Translations under genes and position numbers: made by a program
Part shown: positions 44,006 through 56,109 of the stretch, piece by piece
Layout: every line of letters begins with the position of its first letter
Position numbering within the stretch: the stretch's first letter is position 1
From: Hermatobates lingyangjiaoensis
Lineage: Eukaryota > Arthropoda > Insecta > Hemiptera > Hermatobatidae
Length of the DNA: 64,000 nucleotides
Direction: 5' to 3'
Assembly (NCBI GenBank): GCA_026182355.1
Contig: JAPFBL010000049.1
Span: 5,167,001 to 5,231,000, forward strand
Notes under the pieces: model-generated
Told to the model about the DNA's origin: nothing
Seen by the model: the letters and a program-made list of their open reading frames with translations, nothing else
Database searches by the model: none

Positions 44006-44174
44006 TTTGAAAAAAGTACGTAATTAAAAAAATGCTATGAAATACTTTGGAAAACGATAGAACTAAATACATATTTTCAATTTTTTAATGTTATTAAAAA
44101 AATTAAACACTTTGTAAAAATTGACTTACCTACTTCTATGCATTAGTACATTTTTTTTTGTTCATTTTTAATAG

Positions 44175-44237
44175 AATTGTGAAAATGAGGCGATAAATGC
44201 AGGACGAATGGATACGTCATTGGAAGAAACTGGATAA
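44175..44237 (+). CDS. sas: sas-like exon 14: last coding exon
   Basis: The acceptor is TTTTTAATAG; it opens on a codon boundary and reads NCENEAINAGRMDTSLEETG, then TAA at 44235-44237. The acidic tail directly follows the NPSY segment. The short length makes it less certain, but frame and acceptor agree. Confidence 0.75.
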   Translation, partial: NCENEAINAGRMDTSLEETG

Positions 44238-45280
44238 TGGGAGTTACCTAGTCACCCAACATATATTTTAATTGTTAAAATATTTTAAATTTTATGTGCA
44301 TTGTTTGATGTGAGATTTTGTTAAAAGTATTTCAGAAATCATTATACTTAATACATTTTCTACATATTCGTATAAACCACAGTATGAAATTTAATCATAA
44401 ATCCAAGATATTTCGTAAACAGTAGCGTTCCTCGTCAGAGACACAAACAAAATAAAATGTTGAAGAGGATCTTTGTTAGTTAAAAGTTGTTAATTTTTTT
44501 AAAATTTCAAATTGTAGTTTATGCATTGATTGATTTTTTTTACAATACTATTAAAATAAATTTACATATGAATGTAATTCAATGTTTTCTTATCTCGACC
44601 TAATATGTTCAAACTGTTTTTCTTTCTTTATTGAAGTTTGGTCTAGCGTCAAACAGTAAAACACCTTTAAGCCAACGTTTCGTGTATATTTGTAGACATC
44701 TTCATAGACTACATCAATACAGAGACCAAACCTCGATAGAGATAGAAGTATATCAATATATAAACCAGGAGTAAAATCAAAAGGTCATTTAACATTTTCA
44801 AAACTGCAATGAGTATGTATTATACAAAATATTTAATTTCTCTGTTTAGATATCCATGTCCATCAACGCTTTTTCAATTTTTCCTAATGTGTTATGTAAA
44901 AGCTCTTAAGATTTATGTGTACGTATAAATATTTGTGAAAAGTTTAGTACTTAAATTACGTACAAAATCTCCTGTTATTATTTCTTTTTGTAAAAAGACT
45001 GTTTTTTACATTAATAAACTATATTTTAGTGATTGCATAGATATTGTTGTTTAGGATTGAGTCTGTTATTTAGATGAAAGTAGACTGGCAGGTGATATAT
45101 GATGACTGACTTGTTTCATTAAATTATCAGAATTATATATTCTAAATAGACAAATTTGCTAATTTATTGAATGCTAGTTGTAAGGCTGAATGTAATTTCT
45201 TTTTGTTTTAGTTTATACATCTAGTGTTTTTATGATCAGTGAAGTTGTTGTATGAAATAAAGGTATTTCTAAATTTGAAT
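44238..45280 (+). other. sas: 3' UTR of the sas-like gene (inferred)
   Basis: AATAAA at 45256-45261 is a good poly(A) signal; weaker ones lie near 44551 and 45010. Two damaged Penelope-type terminal motifs lie antisense within it (about 44385-44450 and 44640-44740). The true end is not determined by the sequence. Confidence 0.45.
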
Positions 45281-46324
45281 GCAGTTGTATCAAGGTTATC
45301 ATTAGTTATTACCTACATGATCTAATTTAATAGAGAAAGGTCAAGGTAGTTTTTATACCTAAAAGTGGAAATACACTGCCTGTTAAACCTAAATCTATCT
45401 CATAGACCTATAACCTAGCTTAACCTCCTTCCTATTAAAAGATATGGAGAGTGTTATAGGGTAATATATTAAAGAAAAGATCTTGGAGAACGAGCCTCTT
45501 CAATTGTGCAATGTCGATATAATATGCATTTTTATTGCAGATTACTTGCTGCCATAACATTACCTCTCTTTAACACTCTTTATCTCCTCTAAATTTGTAT
45601 TATATCCATTACTCTATGATTTCTTATCTGCGCCAATATTTATACGTCATTGCCTATTCCTTCCATAATTGATTTTGTTCAACTAATCTTGTTTCTGTAT
45701 TATTATGCAATAATTTGTATCAGGGATACAAATAATCAGATTTTTATATTTCTATAACATCGCATAGTATTTTTTTTCAAGACTGCTCATATCACTCCTC
45801 CTTTATAAATTCCTTATTTTTTTTTTCTAATTCTGCTGAGAGTTAACTCAATTAATATTAGAACTACGAATATTAAATTTAATGGTCTGAAGTATAAATT
45901 AAAGTTATCAAACTAATTATATGATATCATTGGTTTTACAACAGCAGTAATAATACTATTGTAAAGCCAGAGTGAAGATTTAGTGTTTGAACCCCATGTT
46001 TAACGAAATAATCTATAACATTGCTTTAGATTAACAGCAGAACATTGATTTTGTTCATTTGGTCAGTGTACCAGTTACAACGCATTTTGAATTTAATTTT
46101 TCTTCTAAAAAACTTCCAACATTATGTTTGTAACTTTGATAAATTTATGTTAATCTTTTTTCTCATTCAGAAAAGTACAATAACACATTTTAGATGGATT
46201 TATACCTAGATATTTCTCCTTTACCAATTTTGCAACAATTTACCACATCATTTGAAAGGCAGTACCATCAAACATTATTCTTCTTCCGAGAAAAGAATTA
46301 TCATAACCATCATAATATAGAATA
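45281..46324. other. intergenic sequence, nothing recognised
   Basis: AT-rich DNA between the sas-like gene and a Helitron; no conserved coding or repeat unit seen. Confidence 0.5.
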
Positions 46325-47488
46325 TTAGCAGACGTGCCCGTCTTTGACGGGCATTTTACAAAAATTCGAAGATGATACGTGGTATTTCAAAATATTATTA
46401 GAAAAATTATAGAATAGGAAAAAATATTTTTATTATGACAGTGTTAAGTAAGTGCCTCTGTATACACCACTTTGGCTGTCTGTCCTTCAGGTCCATGGAA
46501 GAACAGAGAGTTGGAACCTCTTACTCTTGAGCAAGCAACATACAGTTGACCATGTGAAAAACACTTGGTCTCATTCACTTCAATTCATGCCGTAGACAGT
46601 ATTTGACCTTGTGTCTTATTTACCGTCATTGTGAACAGACGCTGACGGGAAATTGCAACCGCTTGAACTGAAAGGGATTGTTGCTAGGTATCAATGGTAT
46701 GCGTGGTATAAACACTGACTCCCCAGTACCACACCCAGTCATGATATCAGCCTCAATGACGTATTAGTGCAAAGCCCCATTCAGAGTCCTGTCCCATTGC
46801 ACATTTTTTGGGCACTAAAGTTTTTTAACAGCATGTTTGGTGCCCCTACTTTAAGTTTTAAGTCATGAGCAGGCAATCCAGGAATGGCCATATAGTCAAG
46901 GAATTCAGTTGGATAGTCAACTAATCTCATCACTTTGCTCATCACTAATCACTTTGTTTACTGATTTGTAATTTCTTTCCTCAGTTTTATATAGTGCAGG
47001 AACCTGTTTATTGATTTTTCCTGCCGGCTCATTTGTAAGGGAGGCTCACAAAGTCAGTTATTCTGAATAGATGACAGATCTTGAACTTCGGGAAACTCCT
47101 TGTCAATTATCTCTTGTTGGGAGCTTAAATGTAAATGACATTGAAAACAACTAATATATATAATTTGTATATTTTCAAAATAAACTGTCTGCGAAGTTAG
47201 AGAAAAACAGCTTAAAAGTCGATAACTTCGCTTCTGCTTTAGATTTTCATTCCATTCAAAGCTTAGATTTTAAGTTAGACATACACAAATCTACTGTGAA
47301 AGTTTCAGCTTATATCTTATGGTGGCTAAGTTTACTTGTGACAAAATTTTGTGGACAAACCGACAGACAGAAATTTTTCTAAGGGTGGATTCGGTTTCTC
47401 TAATGTATGAAATGTAAAAATAATTTGGAATGAGTCAGTTCTAAGCTATGTACAGGCAAAACCTTTCGTTTATTTATATAAATTCAGA
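46325..47488 (-). mobile_element. Helitron, - strand copy
   Basis: On the - strand it begins TCTGAATTTATATAAATAAA after an A and ends with the hairpin CCCGTC-AAA-GACGGG, then CACGTCTGCTAA, a mutated CTAG. It is a relative of 38326-39355. Broken helicase codons are visible (for example SHGQLYVACSRVRGSN-type around 46520-46560). Confidence 0.6.
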
Positions 47489-47764
47489 TCATTCACAACG
47501 AATCACTAGAATAGGAGCGACAGCACACCTCTCTGAGAGCGTTCTTTAGCGTTCACAATTGTAGATCCTATACTTAAACTAATTAATCTTTATGATATTA
47601 GATTAATCTATTCTATAGCTTATGGATTAATTCATCTATATATTAGTACTGTTCATCAATCCGAAAGCGTTTGTTATAAACACCTTCTAAATCCAAGAAT
47701 TAAGCCAATGATATTCTTTTAAGAATTCAAAATGTTTCTAATTTTTCAGAAAAATGTAACAAAA

Positions 47765-49232
47765 AATCTGGAGTGGCCTACACTCAACTATACTATAAGT
47801 AAACATAATATCAAACTTCGTGACAAGCAATTAATTTTTTTATTTTTATGTCATCAATTAAATACATACATTAGCTCCAACTATTTCTGTGGAAATGGTT
47901 GAAAATGGAACTTCCTGTTCTAATCGGTTCAATATCACGTATATTAGTTTGTGTTCTAGTTGATCTAAGATCACATATATTTGTTTGGGATCGGATAAAT
48001 AAGATTCATAAACTCCGGCTATATGTATATGTATATAAAAAATAATATCTAATTGATCATTTCAATTTGTTGTTACTAAAACTCGTTCTAATAATGAATA
48101 TAACTTATATGACTTAAATAACTAAAATAAATTGTTTTGTTTGATATTGTAGTTACGGACACGTATGAATGTGATTTTATTACTTAAGTTTAAATTTTCT
48201 TTTCACGTTTCTTACACAAAATAGATACCAGTCACCTACGTAACGCCAAACGTCGTTTATTTACTGATGAATATAATAATTTCATATTCTCATAAAACCA
48301 CGTGTCTTATTTCAATAAAAATCAGACAGCAAAGTCTCAAGAGAACAAACACTCACTTCAGAGAACACACACTTATACCGGCCACTCAATCCCACTCCAG
48401 CCAACCATAACACAAAATATTTGATCTAAATCTGCTGCTAAGTTTTGTTGAAGAGTGGACATATGAATTGATTAGAGGATTTTGTAGACAAATCCATCAT
48501 ACCATGGAAGCATCAGAAATTATATGTTTGATACGTTTTATTTGCGTTGGTTTTTTACATATAAGAATTATATTCCTCTTTCATCTCATACTGATTCATT
48601 AAATCATTTCAAATTTTTTCATTAAACATCTCAACATTGATATTATTTTAATTGAATCTCTAAAAAAATTTCTACGTCAATATAGCAATGTAACGAATGT
48701 GAACAAATTCGACAAGTATAGTAGGTGAACCATTATTCCAGGATGAACATTCAATTTGATAGCTTTATTGCTGTTTCTGGTAATTACAATTTTAGGAGTT
48801 TTTTTTTATAAATTAATAATATTTTGGCAAAATTTTATTTTTCTGAATTGAGCCGTTTAGCGTCAAAAAAAAAACATTTTCTGAATAGAAAAAATATACC
48901 ATAATTGTGACGCCCATACTTGGATTATGAATCCATACCATAATTGGATAATGTAATTTTGAGAAAATTACCTCAACACATCCCCCACATTTAATAGTTA
49001 ATGCTCTATTTTTAGGTATAATTTCATACTGAACCGTCAAATGCTATAGCATGTATACTCCTCACAGGCTTTCAGATTCAATCATAACTCAAAATTTATA
49101 TATTTATTTGAAAAAAAAAATGTTTCCAGTTGTTAATCGGAGGATTTTTTCAGTATTACTTTTGTCACTTTTATGATAATGCCAAAATTTTAAGACTCTA
49201 AAATTAGTAGACACACACACACACACACTAGG
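47765..49232 (+). mobile_element. family X element, left part
   Basis: It starts CTGGAGTGGCCTACACTCAA like the copy at 29466 and keeps internal blocks up to AAAATTAGTAG and a (CA)n tract. The LINE remnant follows from about 49345, and family X sequence resumes at 51228, suggesting that the LINE inserted into this copy. Confidence 0.5.
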
Positions 49233-49610
49233 AAACAAAATCTGATCATAAGTTTTTAATACTAGAGGTATCCCCCGAGCTGAAAACAAAATTACTAGAT
49301 AAAGGAGTTAAGTTGCTATGGAACTAGTGTAAGGTACAAGACAGCGTAAAAGTAACAGGGTGCTTCAAATGTTGCAAATTCGGACACTATGCCCGAGAGT
49401 GCAAAGGAGACACGGTATGTCCCCTCTGTGCTGAAAGCCATGGTATAAAAAGTTGTCATGCGGAGTTACATTAGCAAAAATGTAAAAATTGTTTAGTGTA
49501 CAACAGCCATGTAGCTGATAGACTAAAAGTTGATTTTCGCCACTCAGCCTTAGATAAAAGCTGTCCTAGCTACAACAAACAAGTTAATAAAATTAAAGAT
49601 AATATTAACT

Positions 49611-50330
49611 ATGGCCAGCCCTAATCAAAAAAACTATCATTCACGGTGTAAATACTCATTACGATGTGTGCAAATAAACCTGCAAAAATCAATAAGAGCC
49701 ACTAACAATCTCTGCAACTTCATCTCTGAAAACCAAATTGACTTAGCATTCATAAAACAACCTTACACTATCAACGGTAAAGTGGCTAGACTTCCATCTA
49801 ACTACGCCACCTTCGCTAAAGGACAAGAGAGAAGAAGAGCTGCAATTGTTGTTACAGCACAGGGCATAAAAGCAACTCTCCTGTAACAAATCTCCACAGA
49901 TGACAGAGTGGTGGTCGACATACGGTCAGGACCCTACAGTTTCTTTGCTCCAGTCTCTACCTTCCCCATGATAGTAACTTAAATGGTGACTTATCTGAGC
50001 TAGATAACATCATATCTATTGCTCATCATACTTCATTCTAGCCATGGATAGTAACTGCAGGTCAGCCACTTGGTTCGACACTTTGATGAATGAGAGGGGA
50101 TATATGTTGGAAGAATACTTACTGACAAAATCAGTATATACCGCCAATGAAGACTTCGGGGCGCCTACTTTTGAAACCAATAGAGGGCAGAGCAACATAG
50201 ACTTAACTGTGGTCTCAAATGCATTGTTGCCATTTATACACAACTGGAATATATCATGAGAAGAAAGCTTATCAGATCACAAGTATATAACATTTGAAAT
50301 AGGTAACTATAACAACTTCAACAACACTAA
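49611..50330 (+). pseudogene. LINE AP-endonuclease domain
   Basis: RCVQINLQKSIRATNNLCNF and LAFIKQPYTINGKV match the endonuclease start ('QiNL..sk.A...L'; '..lQEPy...g.v'), with E changed to K in the QEPY box (catalytic residue lost). Later DSNCRSATWFDT, SNIDLTVVSNAL and SLSDHKYITFEI give the D-N, D-T and SDH catalytic boxes. A TAA at 49885 and a TGA near 50259 break it. Confidence 0.65.
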
Positions 50331-50639
50331 TGCAAACTTCAAATTTCTCACAAAGAAGGCGGATTGGGAAAAATTTAGAATTGCAGTGCAAGTAAACTTT
50401 TGGTCCCTCACAAACCAATCACAAGATAGAAGGGGCTCGACTCAGAACTAGCAAGGTTTTAAGTGAAACTTATAAACTAGAATTTGAAACCCGTATCACA
50501 GCAATATTTAAAAAAAATACGGATTCGCGTAAACAATGCATCCCAATAGCCAAAACTGATAAAAAACCATACAAGGCGCTAAATAACTACAAAAACCTTC
50601 TACCACTAGTTGAAAAAATCCGATTACTATTCCTGCTGA

Positions 50640-51130
50640 AAAACAAAGTCATGGTTTCTTTCATTAAGGTCAAGGTACACACGAGAGTAGAAGGGAATGG
50701 AGTGGTAGATTCATTAGCAAAAGCAGCATCGAGGCAAACGACGAACCACAATACACTAGCGTCCCTCTGCCCGCAGTTATCGCATGGGCTACAAAACGGG
50801 GCACTCAAAAGTAGCAGGTACTCTGGACAAATTCAGTGACAGGTGCAATTACTAGAGAATTTATCCCCTCAGTTGAGCGAAGGAAAAAGCTAGACCATCT
50901 AGCCATAAACTGGCAATTAACTCAAATCCCAACCGGTCATGGGAGATTTCAAAGTTTCCTCCACAGATTTCAACTAACAAACACTGAGCATGCTCCTGCG
51001 ACAACACAACTACACAAACTGTCGACCATCTGCTGTGGGACTGCATGAGTTTGTACCCTGCCAGGACAGCATTAATGCGAGCAGTACTTACAAAAGGCGA
51101 CACATGGCCACCGCCAAAGCATAAACTGTT
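50640..51130 (+). pseudogene. LINE RNase H-like end and C-terminal region
   Basis: FIKVKVHTRVEGNGVVDSLA matches the RNase H end 'vkaHtGv.GNE.AD.LAK'. Then TREFIPSVERRKKLDHLAIN and TGHGRFQSFLHRF, and in another frame a CxC..H..C finger (TVDHLLWDC). Frameshifts near 50835 and 50995. Confidence 0.6.
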
Positions 51131-51479
51131 AGATAGAGAGTATTATGTTCACTTTGTACAGTTTATTTCTAAAATATTTAAATTTATATAGTAATTCTTG
51201 GCAATAAGTAAAATGTTCTAGGTGAAATAAGACAGTCATCATCGGAAAAACTTCATGAAAGGACTTTGGGGACCTCAAAACATGTAAATCCGTCAAAATT
51301 TCGAGATTAAATTTTTTACGATTTATATACAAAAGGTTTGTATATTCCTCATAAGCTTCAGATTCAATCATGAGACAAAAGTTTTACATTTTATTGAAAA
51401 AATACTTTTAAATCAGTTGTTTTAAAAACCTGAGAATTTTTTCGTTTAATGCTTTTTTAATTACCATAATAATGGAAAA

Positions 51480-52412
51480 ATTATAAGTTTAATATAATTA
51501 TTGTTATATTGTTACAAGTTTAATATAAGTATGTTATGATATTTATTCCAAGCATATGTTACATTAATTGATATAATACATTTAAAGGTTGATTTTTCGC
51601 TCCTTAACATACTGATGCTCATTTTTTTTATTGGTTTCTCTGAAATATGAACTCTATCAGTTATACTATATAAAATATGAGTTTGATTAGAGAATCATTT
51701 GTCCTATTATGCTAGAAGTACGATTATATTTTAGTTATAATTGATAAAATGAATACAAGCACATTAAAATAAATGGATAAAGTCACTATATTGATTGTAA
51801 ATGAAATTGATAGTGTTTACTTATATTACAGTCTAGTGCAAACCACTGCATTAATTAATTAATTAATAATTTTACCTTTCTGACAAGTCGAAGAATTATT
51901 TTTCTTAGTTGTGTGTTAAGATTTATTTGATTATAATTTAATAATATATCAACCTATTACATTTATTGTTTTTTTAGTAGCAAAAAGTAAAAATTAAAAT
52001 ATGTTTGTTGAGTAAATTAATGAAGGCTTTAAATTTGGCACTAAATGGTAAGACTGCTAATCTATGCACTGTAATCTACAAGGAGGGTTATAAGTTGTCG
52101 TTTGTGGAACCAGTTGTTGTTAGGTGATTGTTAAGAGAGAAGCTAGTATAGAAGTAGTATTTTATTCCTTAATAATATCTAATCAGTTACTTTTATCAAC
52201 TTATCTTATGCAATGCATCCTTGTTATGACGTATGGCCCATTCAAAACAGAATGTTCCGAAGTTTGATGGATTACAGTACTTGTATTAATAATGAAGTCA
52301 CAGTACTATTATCCCGGATGGAACACTACTAGTTCATGAGTATTTGAAAATAAGTCCGTCCGTTTCTTTTACCTTCATTATTTTGTTTTGATAGCATTTT
52401 AAAGCATAAATT
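51480..52412. other. region upstream of the possible second gene
   Basis: No repeat family recognised after 51480. If 52413 is a start codon, the promoter and 5' UTR should lie here; no TATA box or initiator can be asserted. Confidence 0.3.
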
Positions 52413-52433
52413 ATGGATGAATCTGATGACGAA
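52413..52433 (+). CDS. possible first coding exon of a second gene
   Basis: ATGGATGAATCTGATGACGAA encodes MDESDDE and is followed at once by a strong donor (GTAAGTAATC). The A of AATTATGG at -3/-4 is a fair start context. With the exon at 53188 it gives MDESDDEVFEDAVENQE, an acidic N-terminus of a style common in eukaryotic cytoplasmic proteins. I do not recognise the gene. No further exons could be placed before the end of the window. Confidence 0.4.
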
Positions 52434-53187
52434 GTAAGTAATCTATACAAAATATGTTTGAAATTTAATTTTATTGGAACTTGGGGCTGTAATTTCATTC
52501 ATTATGCTTTTGGTAAAATCATATAGTTGTTATATTTTGTCAATATGGTTTTTACTTGTTTCGTGTTTCTAACGGTTCCTTAATTGGGTTATAATATTTT
52601 TCGCTTATATATTGTAATGTGTTTTTGTTAACAAATTGAACCGTTATCTTTTATTTATATGTGTAAATCCAAAACCCTAGAACCCAAAAAATGAGCCTAA
52701 AAGCCTAACAAAAAAAAAAAAAAAAAAAAAAATGAGTGAATCAAATAGAAATCTATTCAACAATGTAAAATGATATATATATCCGTTATAATCCATATCT
52801 GAGAACTAAACAGAACAGGGAAGAACAGTTATCTTGGCCACCGTATTTATAAAAAGTTCCTTTCTTTTTGTATAAATAAAAAAGTAATCACAAAAGTACT
52901 ACATTATATGGTTGTTTAATGATTTATTTTAAGAGTTCCATATTGCTAGGCTTTTGTCAGTAAGGCTTTTAATTTTTGAATTAAGGACGGAATACTGACG
53001 ACTGATTATGTATATATTGACGATTTCATTAAACGCATTTGATATAATTTGTTTTAAATTGTTCTCTTTATTATTGTGTGGTACTTTATGATGCCCTAAT
53101 ACTTAAGTCATAACTTGTTATGTGATTCTTTCACATGACTAAATATAAATTTACTGTTTTCTGGTTAATTTTTGGAATATCTTTTAG

Positions 53188-53219
53188 GTGTTTGAGGATG
53201 CAGTGGAAAATCAGGAGAG
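53188..53219 (+). CDS. possible second exon of the second gene
   Basis: The acceptor is TATCTTTTAG and the donor GAGAG|GTAGTT. It reads VFEDAVENQE plus two bases, in frame with 52413-52433. Only 32 bases, so chance is a serious alternative. Confidence 0.4.
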
Positions 53220-53659
53220 GTAGTTGCATGTCATTTCACATAAGTATTATAGTAGTTCTAAATAGCTATATTTATTACGGTGACTACCAGGGATTCCTAG
53301 AAGGTTTAAATTAGGTTAGGCTCCGGCTCCAGAGTCAATTTGTAACTTTAGCTCCTGTAGTTTTCCATTCTTATATGATTATTTTAATATGGTTGATATG
53401 ATCAACATTTTTCTAATTGTTATATTATAGCAATGTAAATTGTTTTTTGTTAGTTTTAACATTTTTTGAACAATGAAGCACATGTACAATTGTTTTAGTA
53501 TCTGGTAATAAAATCCTTAGTATAGGCTCAGTCTGTACAGACTCCTTAGAAAATGATTTAGTTGTAGAGATACCAGCAATCAAAGTAACTGCCAAGATTG
53601 TTGTTCCTTTAAATAATGTAAATTTCATTTTCTTAGTCAAAAAATTCTTACTTCTGCCC

Positions 53660-53760
53660 ATGAAAAAGGTTTTAAAATAAAATCGAAACGTCGGCAATGA
53701 GAGTTTGATTTTTGAACATAGAAAATTTGACCGAATCCCGATTAGATAACACAACTATAT
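53660..53760 (+). repeat. Penelope-type terminal repeat, family C
   Basis: ATGAAAAAGGTTTTAAAATA, then ATCGAAACGTCGGC and a GAGAGTTTGATTTTTGAACA tail are shared with the - strand at 752-846. The hammerhead-like core is degenerate. Confidence 0.45.
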
Positions 53761-54510
53761 TTATATATAAATTTTGGTAGCAGCTTTTCCTTGAGACATA
53801 CATCATTGAAAATAATACAAACTTAGCTGATACCTGTATCTTAACAAGTTCTCAATTTTCATAAATAACACTCTCGATACTGTGTACACAGTATAGGATA
53901 TTACAAATAATCGCCAGTCATCTTCAGGTGATTATGAACCTGAATGGCTTCTTGGGAGAGTTTTTTTTTTTTTTTATATAAGCAGAGTGAAGACAGTCGG
54001 GGTTGACGGAAATGTGCTATATTGTATAGACAAAATAATGAGAATATTATTTAGGAAAATTGAGAAACTTTTTAAGAAACAGGGATCAACTAAGTTTGGT
54101 GTTATTTTTAATTAACATATTATATATATGTGTAAAGTTCAATGTAGACAAAGAAACATATTTTTTCAAGTTTAGTCTGTTCCCTCTGTTTTGTCAAAAT
54201 TTCGTTCTCATGCGAAAAATCAGCTTCAACCATGTACATGCTACTACTATCAATACTCTTTCGAATGTTTGCTTTTTAACCCTTTCGTTTATTTGTGTTT
54301 TAATGAACTCAACTATGAAAATTAATATATATTGACCCCTCTTTCGCTACTATGAACTTATCGACCTCCTTGTTCCTCTCTTTAACCTGTCAATTTAGAA
54401 CCCTGGCCTAGAAGAACCTTCACGAGAACTTCCCTCCTTACATTATATTACCAACTTACAACAATATTTGATTTCATCAAGTAGATTGGAGTTAATTACA
54501 TTAGTGGAAA
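53761..54510. other. unassigned AT-rich DNA
   Basis: Nothing recognised apart from a poly-T run near 53960 and small ORFs without domains. Confidence 0.5.
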
Positions 54511-56049
54511 TCTATATATATATAAAACTGAATGTGAGTCTGTCTGTTACTCGGTAGATTCAAAAATCATACATCCAATCGCCGTGAAAATTTGGGAAAT
54601 TATTAGGTATATCCCGGGAAGGTATGTAATTTTTTTTAAAATCAGAGTTGTAGTTCATGTGCTACCGAACAAATATCCCAAAAATACCATAATAGATAAG
54701 GTTTGCTGTATAACCTGTTTCTTTACATTTTGACTTTAATTGGTAATGGCGGCCGCAGGCAGGTTATTTCTTATGAATAACCAACTTCTAATATTTTCAC
54801 ATGCTTTGTTCAATTGGAAACAACCAGGTACCAGAAATTTTATTATTCTTTTCAGATTGATATTAAAGACAATTATTGTAATTTTATATGGGTTTCTTAT
54901 TAACTTTAACAAAGCTTTAGTTATTATCAATAGTTTACCAGTAACTTTTCTTATCTAATTGGTTTAACTTGCTGTAAGTATTAAAGAAAGTTATGCGTTA
55001 AATAATTTATTAACTTTAAGTATGCATGATAGTATTACGAATATTAATGATAGTGTTTGAACCATAATTGAAATCTTTGGCTGAAGTATTGTTAAAGTTT
55101 AATGGATTTAAGGCTTGCTTATTTATTTCTGATTGATTAATTTGTTTGTTTAAAATATGTAATTATTAGTAATTAGTGTCCGGCCTTATTCCGGAAAAAG
55201 TTAAGCAAAAGTAAATTCCTATTAAGCAAAAAGATAAGTTATTATATATCGATGATATCTAATTAGAAGATGTTTATGATCAGATCTGTCTAAATCAGTG
55301 AAACTATAAGGTAATGTATACAGCATAAAAAAATAATTAAGAAATATTCAAATCAAAATGTACATATTAAAACTTAATCACTGTATCTATTTGTGTGTAT
55401 AAACATAATTCTTAACATAATATAATGAAAAGTGTAGGTACAATTTAACATTTGGCCTCAACTGACACTTTTCACACAATGCTTCTTCATAAATTTGATG
55501 ATGTTTCATCAACATATTCTTATTCAAACCTTCAAGAGATAATTTTGTTTACTGATATAATTTTAATTAAACATTTAAAACTGTGAAGTCTTCAAATTGA
55601 AATTATTGAATGAAATGTAATGTGATATGGTGTAGCCTCTTCAACTAACTGGCTCCTAATTGAAACGATTTGTGGGTTTAAAATTCGTGTCATTATATTT
55701 AACAGATAAGACATATCTGTTTAAATATAAGACTTATCACATTTAAAGAGCTGACTTCTTTCAACATTTCTTGATGTATTGTTCGGCAAAAAATATTCTT
55801 TTTATTATTTGTTTAATATAATCTATGAACTACCAATTGTATTAGACAATGTGTGCGATTTATAATCAGTGTTAGGTTATACCTTTTTTGTTTGTGTAAT
55901 CTATAATTTAAATTCTGTATTAATTTCGTTTATCTGAAAAAAATTAAGTGTAACGGACCTATAGAAAATTTAAATTGTTTTCGTTATATGTAATTTATTA
56001 TTAGAGTTGGAATTAAATTGTTTCCCGGGTAAAGCCGAAGATCAGCTAG
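54511..56049 (+). mobile_element. non-autonomous Helitron with defined ends
   Basis: It starts TCTATATATATATAAAACTG after an A and ends CCGAAGATCAGCTAG before a T. A CCCGGG-centred segment precedes the end. No Rep or helicase coding sequence is visible in the 1539 bp. The beginning (AATGTGAGTCTGTCTGTTAC) is the usual style of arthropod Helitron 5' ends. Confidence 0.7.
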
Positions 56050-56109
56050 TCTTACTATAAAATATAATTATTTTTGTGAGTCAATTATAACTTATTTGAC
56101 CCTAAATAT

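Larger units (their letters stand above)
949..45280 (+). other. sas: sas-like cell-surface receptor gene, 3' part (gene span)
   Basis: Fourteen coding exons encode the last 759 residues of a type I membrane protein. The upstream exons with start and signal peptide are outside the window. In order it has VWC-1 (exons 1-2), FN3-1 (exon 3), VWC-2 (exons 3-4), VWC-3 (exons 4-5), a short linker (exon 6), FN3-2 (exons 7-8), FN3-3 (9-10), FN3-4 (11-12), a membrane helix with basic stop-transfer residues and an NPSY tail (exon 13), and a short last exon. All 13 introns are GT/AG and every exon junction keeps frame. This VWC/FN3/TM/NPxY layout is that of arthropod Sas (stranded at second). In Drosophila, Sas is an apical epidermal surface protein and a ligand for the receptor phosphatase Ptp10D. 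The identity rests on domain order and recalled family features, not on an alignment. Another VWC-FN3 receptor is the main alternative. Confidence 0.75.
49345..51190 (+). mobile_element. non-LTR retrotransposon (R1/I-like group), internally deleted
   Basis: The end of ORF1 has CCHC knuckles (CFKCCKFGHYAREC, CPLCAESHGIKSC) at about 49357-49470. ORF2 starts at 49611 with an AP-type endonuclease. An RNase H-like end and the C-terminal finger follow. The whole reverse transcriptase is absent between about 50520 and 50600. Stops occur in the endonuclease and between segments. Confidence 0.7.

Noticed and set aside
54060..54335. 91-codon + strand ORF
   Set aside because: Hydrophobic low-complexity reading of AT-rich DNA; no start context or homology signal.
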